A DNA stretch of 48,899 nucleotides from CAWBJP01 sp044867425 (GTDB lineage: Bacteria; Actinomycetota; Acidimicrobiia; IMCC26256; BP-133), in assembly GCA_044867425.1 (NCBI GenBank), contig JBIOUX010000105.1:1-48899 (forward strand), written 5' to 3'. The notes under the pieces were generated by a model. The model saw nothing but the letters and a program-made list of their open reading frames with translations. It had not been told where the DNA came from and ran no database searches. Made by a program: the position numbers and the translations under genes. Positions 42,527 through 48,899 of this stretch are shown here, piece after piece. Position 1 is the stretch's first letter. Each line of letters begins with the position of its first letter.

Positions 42527-43810
42527 ATGTTCAGGCGAACTAGGAAGGTGACCGGACTGATCGGTCTGGCCCTCGTCCTGGCCCTGCTGGGGGCGGCCTG
42601 CGGCGATGACAGCCCAAGTCAAGAAGCCAAGCCGCCGGCCGACGAAACGGCCGGAGGCGAAGAGACGCAGGCGGCGACGGGGTCCGACACCGCAGCCGCC
42701 AGCCTGCGGGCCGCCCTCACCGGCCTGCTGACCGAGCACGTCTCGCTGTCGGCCATGGCCACGGGCGCCGCCCTGCGGGGGGACACGGCTGGCTTCGAGG
42801 CCTTCGCCGCCGCCCTCAACGGACCCACCAACAGCAACACGGCCGACCTCGTGGCCGGGATGACCGCCGCCTACGGCGACGAGGTGGGCAAGGCCTTCGA
42901 CGGCCTGTGGCGCAGCAATGGCCACATCGGCGCCGTCGTCGCCTACACCCAGGCCATCGCCAAGGGCGACAAGGCCGCCGCCGACAAGGCCGTCGCCGAC
43001 CTGCTGGCCTACGCCAAGACGTTCGGCACCACCATGAACTCGGTCAACCCCAACCTCCCGGCGGACGCCGTCGAGGAGGGCGTGAAGATGCACATCACCA
43101 CGCTCAAGGCCGTCATCGACGCCCAGAAGGCGGACGACCAGCCCACCGTGTACACGTCGCTGCGGGCGGCCTACCACCACATGGACGAACTGGGCAACAC
43201 GCTCGCCGGCGCCACCGCCAAGCAGTTCCCGGACAAGTTCGCCGGGGACGCCGCCTCGGCGGCCTCGGGCCTGCGAGCCACGCTGACCTCGGTGCTCCGG
43301 GAGCACGTCCTCCTGGCCGCCAGCGCCACCGGGGCCGCCCTGGGTGGACGGACGAAGCAGTTCGAAGCCGCCGCCGCCGCCCTCAATGGGCCCACCAACA
43401 GCAACACGGCCGACCTCGTGGCCGGGGTGACCTCGGTCTACGGCGACGAGGTGGGCAAGGCCTTCGACGGCCTGTGGCGCAGCGAAGGCCACATCGGCGC
43501 CGTCGTGGCCTACGCCCAGGCCATCGCCAAGGACGACAAGGCCGGCGCCGACAAGGCCGTCGCCGATCTGCTGGCCTACGCCAAGACGTTCGGCACCACG
43601 ATGAACTCGGTCAACGAGAACCTGCCGGCGGCCGCCGTCGAGGAGGGCGTCAAGATGCACGCCACCACGCTCAAGGCCGTCATCGACGCCCAGAAGGCGA
43701 AGGATGCCCCCACCGTGGCCACCAGCCTGCGTGCTGCGGTGAAGCACATGGACGCCCTGGCCGACGCCATCGCCGCCGCCACCGAGAAGAAGTTCCCCGA
43801 CAAGTTCTGA
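42527..43810 (+). CDS. Lipoprotein with two tandem four-histidine helical domains
   Basis: 427 residues from ATG 42527 (42506 also possible). A lipoprotein signal ends L-L-G-A-A-C25. Two copies of a helical domain follow, offset by exactly 189 residues (567 nt), and remain strikingly similar at DNA level. In each copy one histidine recurs per predicted helix: H71/H260 (E-H-V), H133/H322 (G-H-I-G-A), H189/H378 (K-M-H), H218/H407 (H-M-D). Each copy also has N-G-P-T-N-S-N-T-A-D-L-V and F-G-T-T-M-N-S-V-N. I know similar single-copy actinobacterial lipoproteins but no function for them. A four-helix bundle binding metal or haem is an inference, encouraged by the neighbouring cupredoxin. Confidence 0.85.
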   Translation: MFRRTRKVTGLIGLALVLALLGAACGDDSPSQEAKPPADETAGGEETQAATGSDTAAASLRAALTGLLTEHVSLSAMATGAALRGDTAGFEAFAAALNGPTNSNTADLVAGMTAAYGDEVGKAFDGLWRSNGHIGAVVAYTQAIAKGDKAAADKAVADLLAYAKTFGTTMNSVNPNLPADAVEEGVKMHITTLKAVIDAQKADDQPTVYTSLRAAYHHMDELGNTLAGATAKQFPDKFAGDAASAASGLRATLTSVLREHVLLAASATGAALGGRTKQFEAAAAALNGPTNSNTADLVAGVTSVYGDEVGKAFDGLWRSEGHIGAVVAYAQAIAKDDKAGADKAVADLLAYAKTFGTTMNSVNENLPAAAVEEGVKMHATTLKAVIDAQKAKDAPTVATSLRAAVKHMDALADAIAAATEKKFPDKF

Positions 43811-43899
43811 TCCCTCTCCGGCGGAGCACGGGTCGGCCCACCGGTCGGCCCGTGCTCCCGTCCGGCCCGGGACGGGGCTCTGTCCACTATCCTGGAAGG

Positions 43900-43972
43900 G
43901 CGAGCACAGGGCTCGCGGGTCGTCCTCGTTCTTGGTGTCAATTACGGCGGGAGGCCACAAGGGCTACCCGCC
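43900..43972 (+). promoter_or_regulatory. Structured 5' leader of the DEAD-box helicase gene
   Basis: In the 177-bp spacer, TATCCT at 43888-43893 could be a -10 box (no clear -35), giving an untranslated leader of about 90 nt. Two hairpins can form: GCGAGC / GCTCGC (43900-43916, 5-nt loop) and GGCGGG / CCCGCC (43946-43972, 15-nt loop). The latter ends shortly before AGGAGG and the start codon. Confidence 0.4.
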
Positions 43973-43987
43973 ATCACCAGGAGGACG

Positions 43988-45283
43988 ATGTTGACGCAGG
44001 TTTCCGGGTTCGAGCGCCTCGGGGTGGACCCCGATCTGGCCGCCGAGCTCCTCGATCAGGGGATCGCCGAGCCGTTCCCCGTCCAGGCCCTCACGATTCC
44101 CGACGCCCTCGCCGGGCGCGACGTGTGCGGCAAGGCCAAAACCGGCTCGGGCAAGACGCTGGCCTTCGGTCTCCCCATGATCGAGGCCACCAAGCCGTCC
44201 GAGCCCCGCCGGCCCCACTCCCTCGTGCTCGTCCCCACCCGGGAGCTTTGCGTGCAGGTGGCCGGAGTCCTCGGCCCCCTGGCCACCTGCCGTGGACTGC
44301 GGGTGGCCACCGTCTACGGGGGCGACTCCGTCAAGCGCCAGATCCAGGTGCTGCGCACCCGGGCCGACATCGTGGTCGCCACCCCCGGGCGCCTCATCGA
44401 CTTCCTCGACCGGGGCGAGGTGGACCTCTCGGCCGTGGGTGTGGTGGTGCTCGACGAGGCCGACCGGATGGCGGACATGGGCTTCACCCCCCAGGTGACT
44501 TGGATCCTCCGTCACCTGCAGGGCCACCCCCAGACCATGCTGTTCTCCGCCACCCTCGACGGGGACGTCGACCACATCGTGCGCAAGTACCTGCGGGACC
44601 CCGTCCACCACGAGGTCATGTCCCCCCTGCCCACGGTGGAGGAGATGGAGCACCGCTTCCTGCGGGTCCATCAGATGGACAAGGTGCTGGTGGCGGCAGC
44701 CATCATCGCCGGCGCCGAGCGGTGCCTGCTCTTCGTCCGCACCAAGCGGGGCGCCGACCGCCTGGCCTCCGATCTGCGCCGGGCCGGCGTGCACGCGGCG
44801 GTGATCCACGGCGACCTGCCCCAGAAGTCCCGGGCCCGGGCCATGCGGGAGTTCGCCACCGGGGTGGTGCCGGCCCTGGTGGCCACCGACGTCGCCGCCC
44901 GGGGCCTCGACCTGGAGGGGATCGACGTCGTCCTCCACTACGACCTGCCCGAGGACCAGAAGTCGTACCTCCACCGCTCCGGGCGCACCGCCCGGGCGGG
45001 ACAGGCCGGCGTGGCCGTGAGCCTGGTGATGTGGGACCAGGAAGTCGAGGTCGAAGCCCTCCAGAAGCGCCTGGGCATCAAACAGCCGGTCGTGGAGGTG
45101 TTCTCCAACGACACCCGCCTGGCCGACCTGTCGGCCTGGGATCCGGCCGTCGACGCCGCTGGCGAAGAAGGCGAGGCCGCCACCGGCACCAACGGGACGG
45201 CTGCCCCGGCCGCCACCCCGCCCCGCCCCTTCGCCCCCCGCCGCCGACCCGGGGGCGGCGGACGCCGCAAGCGCTTCCTGTAG
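43988..45283 (+). CDS. DEAD-box ATP-dependent RNA helicase
   Basis: 431 residues. All main motifs are present: Q motif (F-P-V-Q-A-L-T-I-P-D), A-K-T-G-S-G-K-T, P-T-R-E-L, T-P-G-R, V-L-D-E-A-D-R-M, F-S-A-T-L, and the C-terminal H-R-S-G-R-T-A-R-A-G. The tail is Ala/Pro-rich and ends basic (R-R-R-P-G-G-G-G-R-R-K-R), as in RhlE/CsdA-like enzymes that unwind structured RNA, often in the cold or in ribosome assembly. Strong AGGAGG 4 nt before ATG 43988. Confidence 0.95.
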   Translation: MLTQVSGFERLGVDPDLAAELLDQGIAEPFPVQALTIPDALAGRDVCGKAKTGSGKTLAFGLPMIEATKPSEPRRPHSLVLVPTRELCVQVAGVLGPLATCRGLRVATVYGGDSVKRQIQVLRTRADIVVATPGRLIDFLDRGEVDLSAVGVVVLDEADRMADMGFTPQVTWILRHLQGHPQTMLFSATLDGDVDHIVRKYLRDPVHHEVMSPLPTVEEMEHRFLRVHQMDKVLVAAAIIAGAERCLLFVRTKRGADRLASDLRRAGVHAAVIHGDLPQKSRARAMREFATGVVPALVATDVAARGLDLEGIDVVLHYDLPEDQKSYLHRSGRTARAGQAGVAVSLVMWDQEVEVEALQKRLGIKQPVVEVFSNDTRLADLSAWDPAVDAAGEEGEAATGTNGTAAPAATPPRPFAPRRRPGGGGRRKRFL

Positions 45284-45301
45284 TAGCCCGCCCGGATTCC
45301 G

Positions 45302-46018
45302 TCAGGCGTCGAGGACCTCGATGCGGATCCGCTTGAAGGCCTTGCCCTTGGATTCGGTCTTGACCACCCGGATGCGGCCCACCTCGGACGTGTTGGCCAC
45401 GTGGGTGCCACCGTCGGCCTGTTTGTCGAGGCCGACGATGTCGACGATGCGGATCTCGGGCACCGACTCGGGGACGAGGTTGACCTTGGTGCGGATCAGG
45501 GCGTCGTCGAGGACGGCCTCGGAGCGGGGCAGGAAGGCGACCTCCACCGGCCGCCCTTTGGCCAGCTCGGTGTTGACCAGCTCCTCCACCGTGGGCCCGA
45601 AGCCCTCGGGGAGCGGGTCGAACTCGAAGTCCATGCGGGCCGAGCCCGGCTCCATGTTCCCGCCGGTGACGGCCTTGCCCCACTGGTTCCAGATCACGCC
45701 GCAGAGCACGTGCAGCGCCGTGTGGGTGCGCATGAGGGTGTAGCGCCGGTCCCAGTCGATCTCCCCCTCCACCTCGGTGCCGGCCGGCGGTGGCTCACCC
45801 TCGAGGCGGTGCCACACCTGGTCGCCCTCCTTGGTGACGGCGACAACCGTCGCCTGGACGCCCGCCCACCGCAGCGTCCCGGTGTCATGGGGCTGGCCGC
45901 CGCCCGTCGGGTAGAAGGCGCTGCGGTCGAGGGCCACCCGCCCCTCGGGATCCCGCTCGGTGACCGTGGCCGAGAACTTCTGCAGGTAGGCGTCGGCCTG
46001 GCAGAGCAGATCGGTCAT
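45302..46018 (-). CDS. alaX-like: Alanyl-tRNA editing protein (AlaX-like)
   Basis: 238 residues; free-standing editing domain that deacylates Ser- or Gly-tRNA(Ala). Start motif A-F-Y-P-T-G-G-G-Q-P-H-D-T-G-T-L; zinc ligands in H-T-A-L-H and in D-G-G-T-H-V-A-N-T-S-E-V-G. The cysteine found in AlaRS (C-G-G-T-H) is Asp here, as I recall for some stand-alone relatives. ATG 46018 overlaps the acyl-CoA synthetase stop (ATGA), so the two are translated together although their functions appear unrelated. Confidence 0.92.
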   Translation of the reverse strand: MTDLLCQADAYLQKFSATVTERDPEGRVALDRSAFYPTGGGQPHDTGTLRWAGVQATVVAVTKEGDQVWHRLEGEPPPAGTEVEGEIDWDRRYTLMRTHTALHVLCGVIWNQWGKAVTGGNMEPGSARMDFEFDPLPEGFGPTVEELVNTELAKGRPVEVAFLPRSEAVLDDALIRTKVNLVPESVPEIRIVDIVGLDKQADGGTHVANTSEVGRIRVVKTESKGKAFKRIRIEVLDA

Positions 46019-47787
46019 TCGGCGTACATGGCCTCGATCTCTTTGGCGAAGTGGTCGTGGACCACGTCGCGCTTCACCTTGAGGGTGGGCGTGAGCTCCC
46101 CCTCGCCCATGGACAGCTCCCGGTGCAGGATGGTGAAGCGCTTCACCTGCTCGACCCGGGCCAGCTCGGTGTTGACGGCGTGGAGGGTGGTTTCGATCTC
46201 GGCCTTGATGGCCTCGTTGTCCGACGGCCGGCCGGACTGGCCCCGTTCGGCCAGGAAGCGATCCGCCGCCTCGCCGTCGAGGGTCAGGAGCACGGTCAGG
46301 TACTTGCGGCGGTCGCCGATGACGACCGCCTCCGAGACCAGCGGATGGTTCTTGAGGCCGCTCTCGATGAGTTTGGGAGCCACGTTCTTGCCCCCGGCGG
46401 TGATGATGATGTCCTTCTTGCGCCCGGTGATGGTGAGGAACCCGTCGGCGTCGAACTCGCCCAGGTCGCCGGAGTGCAGCCATCCGTCCTCGAGTGCTTC
46501 GGCGGTGGCCTCGGGGTCCTTGTAGTAGCCGGCGAAGACGTTGCGACCCCGGACCAGGATCTCGCCGTCGCCGGCGATCTTCACCTCCACGCCCGGGAAG
46601 GCGGGGCCGACGGTCCCGAACTTGGTGCGCCCGGGGGAGTTGAACGAGGTGGGCCCGCTGTCCTCGGACTGGCCGTAGACCTCGTAGATGGGCAGGTCGA
46701 GGCCGGCGAAGAACTCGAGGACCTCTTCGGCCACCGGTGCCGCCCCGCTGGCGCAGATCCGGGCCCGGTCGAGCCCGAGGGCGGTTTTGACCTTGTCGTA
46801 GACGAGTTTCTGGAAGACCTTGTACTGGGCCTCCACCGTGAGCGCCGCCTGCATCCCGTGGTTGCGGCGGTGGGTGACCTGGCGGCCGATGGCCATGGCC
46901 CGCTCGGCCACCTTGGCTTTGGCGCCGGTGGCCTCGGCCAGCTTGGCCGTCACCCCGGCCTGGAACTTCTCCCACACCCGGGGCACGCCGAAGAACACGG
47001 TGGGCCGCACCTCACAGAGGTTCTCCAGCAGCTGGTCGATGGACTCGGCGTAGTACACCTGCGTCCCGGTGATGGCCGGCAGGTGGATGGTGAACATCTG
47101 CTCGGCGATGTGGGACAGCGGCAGGTAGGACAGGACCCGGTCGGTCGACATGGCGCCGACCAGGTCGGCGGCTCGGGCCGCGGTCCAGGTCAGGTTGTCG
47201 TGGGTGAGCATCACCGCCTTGGGCCGGCCGGTGGTCCCCGACGTGTAGATGAAGGTGCCCAGGCTCTCGGGGCGCAGGGCCTCGAGGCGGGCGTCGAGGG
47301 CACCGGCGGTGCCGTGACCGCGGCTGAGGAACTCCTCCCAGGACAGGACCATGGGGTCGTCCACCGGGTCCGCGCCCCGCATGAGGACGACGTGGCGCAG
47401 ATGCGGGAGCTGGTCCCGGACGGCGGCGATCTTTTCCCATTGCGAGGTGTCGTCCACCAACAGGACGGGCGCCTCGCAGTGGTTGAGGATGTACTCGCAC
47501 TCCGAGGGCGCGGAGGTGGCGTAGATACCCGCCGGTACGGCGCCGGCGGCCATGGCGCCCACGTCGAAGATGACCCACTCGGGCCGGTTGGCTCCCAGGA
47601 TGCAGACCGGGGTGCGTTCCTCGACACCCAGGGCTACCAGCGCCGCCCCCGCCCGGCGCACCTCGTCCCCGTAGGTCGACCACGAGGTGGGTTGCCACCC
47701 CGCGGGTCCGCGCACGTGATAGGCGGGTGCCGCGCCCAGGCGCTGGGCGTTGATGAGGACGCGGTGGGGAATGGTGTCCGGCAGCAT
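46015..47787 (-). CDS. fadD-like: Long-chain fatty-acid-CoA ligase (AMP-dependent)
   Basis: 590 residues from ATG 47787 (GTG 47796 also possible; neither has a clear ribosome-binding site). It activates fatty acids to acyl-CoA with ATP. Motifs: P-loop Y-T-S-G-T-T-G-R-P-K-A-V, Y-G-Q-S-E-D-S-G in A5 position, S-G-D-L-G-E-F-D-A-D-G-F, and the hinge and A8 region T-G-R-K-K-D-I-I-I-T-A-G-G-K-N. It is closest in style to the FAA1/FadD15 group, which usually acts on long chains at the membrane. Enoyl-CoA hydratases elsewhere in the window fit an active fatty-acid metabolism. Confidence 0.93.
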   Translation of the reverse strand: MLPDTIPHRVLINAQRLGAAPAYHVRGPAGWQPTSWSTYGDEVRRAGAALVALGVEERTPVCILGANRPEWVIFDVGAMAAGAVPAGIYATSAPSECEYILNHCEAPVLLVDDTSQWEKIAAVRDQLPHLRHVVLMRGADPVDDPMVLSWEEFLSRGHGTAGALDARLEALRPESLGTFIYTSGTTGRPKAVMLTHDNLTWTAARAADLVGAMSTDRVLSYLPLSHIAEQMFTIHLPAITGTQVYYAESIDQLLENLCEVRPTVFFGVPRVWEKFQAGVTAKLAEATGAKAKVAERAMAIGRQVTHRRNHGMQAALTVEAQYKVFQKLVYDKVKTALGLDRARICASGAAPVAEEVLEFFAGLDLPIYEVYGQSEDSGPTSFNSPGRTKFGTVGPAFPGVEVKIAGDGEILVRGRNVFAGYYKDPEATAEALEDGWLHSGDLGEFDADGFLTITGRKKDIIITAGGKNVAPKLIESGLKNHPLVSEAVVIGDRRKYLTVLLTLDGEAADRFLAERGQSGRPSDNEAIKAEIETTLHAVNTELARVEQVKRFTILHRELSMGEGELTPTLKVKRDVVHDHFAKEIEAMYAE

Positions 47788-47933
47788 GGCGGCCACTGTA
47801 TGCCCTAAGGGCCGGCCGGCGGGCGGACGGTGTCGCCGTCGGTTTGGGTGAGGTCTTGTCTCGAGATTCCCGGCGGGAGACAGGGATCCGCGTCTTGCAG
47901 AGCGGCTGTTCGTAGCGTTTTGCAGGAGGCGTC

Positions 47934-48899
47934 ATGAACGCGGATAGCCACCAGGGGATCCCAGGGACCGACATCGCGGAGTTCCTCGACCATTTGCAGG
48001 TCCGGGGAGCGAGCAGCTACACACTTCGCTCCTACCGCCTCGGCTTGGCCGACTTCGGACGGTGGCTGGCCGGCCGGGGCCGGCCGTTGGCGGCGGTCGG
48101 GAGGGCTGACGTCGCCGCCTACATCGACGACTTCGCCCGGGGAGGGGGTGGCGACAGTGAGCCCGCCCGAGGCCGTGCTCCAGCGCCCCGAGCGGCCCGG
48201 ACGATCAACCATCGCCTGAGCGTCCTGGCGTCCTTCTTCGCGTTCGTCATCCGCCGGGACAGTGACCGGGGCAGCGGTTCCTGGGCCGGACGTCCCAGCC
48301 CCGTCCCGGAAGCCCGGCCGGCCGGTGTGCCCCACGGCATGCCCGGTCGGGACCGGCTGCTGCGGCGGGGGCGAGCCGAGCTGCGCCGCCGGGTTCCCCG
48401 GCATTTGCCCGCCGACCTGGACCCCGAGCTGGTGCGTAGCCTCATCGAGGTTGCCGTGTCGTGGCGGGACACCTCGATCCTGCTGCTCCTGGCCACCACG
48501 GGCCAGCGCATCGGCGACTGGAGCGACGAGCATGGACGCCACGGCATCCTGGGCATGTCCCTCCCCGACCTCGACCGCCGTCGCTCGGCCATCGTGGTTC
48601 GGCTCAAGGGTGCTCGGGACGAGCACCGCGTTCCGGTGGTGGCCGAGTTCTGGAAGGCTTTCGACCGCTATCTGGCCGAGGAGCGGCGCGAGCCCGGCAT
48701 CGATGCGGCTTGGGTGGGGCTGCGCCGGGCCCGGGGGCGGCCGCTCAGCTACGCGGCGTTCGAGGCTTCCCTGCGCTACGCCGCGGCCAAGGCTGGCGTG
48801 AAGGTCACCGCCCACATGTTCCGCCACACCGTGGCCCAGCACGTCAGCGACACGTCCGGGCTCAAGGTGGCTCAGGAACTCCTCGGCCACCAGCACATC
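47934..48899 (+). CDS. Tyrosine recombinase/integrase (partial, cut by the right edge)
   Basis: 322 residues in frame to the last base, without stop. ATG 47934 is preceded by AGGAGG at 4 nt. N-terminal SAM-like core-binding domain: I-A-E-F-L-D-H-L, Y-T-L-R-S-Y-R-L-G-L-A-D-F-G-R-W-L, then T-I-N-H-R-L-S-V-L-A-S-F-F. The catalytic domain shows the first Arg in T-T-G-Q-R-I-G-D, a Lys in V-R-L-K-G-A, H-M-F-R-H-T (H-x-x-R) and L-L-G-H. The nucleophilic Tyr would lie just beyond the edge. It may be the integrase of an integrated element extending to the right, or a housekeeping Xer-like enzyme. No att repeat or tRNA is visible in the 146 bp upstream. Confidence 0.9.
   Translation, partial: MNADSHQGIPGTDIAEFLDHLQVRGASSYTLRSYRLGLADFGRWLAGRGRPLAAVGRADVAAYIDDFARGGGGDSEPARGRAPAPRAARTINHRLSVLASFFAFVIRRDSDRGSGSWAGRPSPVPEARPAGVPHGMPGRDRLLRRGRAELRRRVPRHLPADLDPELVRSLIEVAVSWRDTSILLLLATTGQRIGDWSDEHGRHGILGMSLPDLDRRRSAIVVRLKGARDEHRVPVVAEFWKAFDRYLAEERREPGIDAAWVGLRRARGRPLSYAAFEASLRYAAAKAGVKVTAHMFRHTVAQHVSDTSGLKVAQELLGHQHI

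Noticed and set aside
43811..43987. A small RNA or tRNA gene before the helicase
   Set aside because: No cloverleaf or T-loop signature; the hairpins are better read as a leader.

Overview
The window is GC-rich (about 70% by eye) and reads as the chromosome of an actinobacterium. Acidimicrobiia or a near relative is the best guess. Supporting signs are a secreted protein built from GYW-type repeats followed by F-S-F-G-D-A-type motifs, a DUF222-HNH protein, a very large NAD-glutamate dehydrogenase, many GTG starts and overlapping ATGA/GTGA gene junctions. About 43 protein genes are supported, plus one leader peptide. I saw no rRNA, tRNA or CRISPR array.

Layout, left to right. At 1-718 (-) lies the N-terminal part of a TAT-exported formate dehydrogenase alpha subunit whose in-frame TGA is almost certainly selenocysteine. 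Then come a VOC protein, a 3-hydroxyisobutyrate-dehydrogenase-like reductase, a DUF222-HNH protein with an added C-terminal domain, a Kelch-like lipoprotein and two tandem secreted paralogues. The ilvBNC operon (7.7-11.2 kb, -) follows. Its leader encodes an 11-residue peptide containing V-L-V-I and folds into mutually exclusive hairpins, a textbook-like attenuator. A GYW-repeat secreted protein diverges from it. Next on the minus strand are a secreted hydrolase and a tight run, in transcription order ilvD, a Fpg-like glycosylase, two tandem solute-binding lipoproteins without permeases, and NAD-glutamate dehydrogenase (13.7-23.8 kb). A VapBC-like toxin-antitoxin pair sits just upstream of ilvD.

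From 24.5 to 29.1 kb (+) is a translationally coupled four-gene operon: molybdenum hydroxylase large, FAD and [2Fe-2S] subunits plus an enoyl-CoA hydratase. It lacks the CO-dehydrogenase active-site signature, so its substrate is unknown. Then come a small unknown protein, a YcxB-like membrane protein coupled to a possible dual-OB protein, a sigma-like protein with a C-terminal membrane helix, a crotonase-fold protein lacking the usual glutamates, an S9-type peptidase, and an MFS exporter/TetR pair controlled by a perfect 31-bp palindrome. gatCAB (36.6-39.8 kb, -) makes the Asp/Glu-tRNA amidotransferase. On the plus strand, 39.9-43.8 kb carries a response regulator, a histidine kinase, a cupredoxin lipoprotein and a duplicated four-histidine helical lipoprotein, possibly a metal-sensing and binding cluster. 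The window ends with a DEAD-box RNA helicase behind a structured leader, an AlaX editing protein coupled to a long-chain acyl-CoA synthetase, and a tyrosine recombinase cut by the right edge.

Short repeats worth attention are a GC-rich palindromic element inside or at the ends of four coding regions (ilvN, fpg, the [2Fe-2S] subunit, gatA) and a roughly 55-bp intergenic repeat present twice. No stretch over 300 bases is without a gene.
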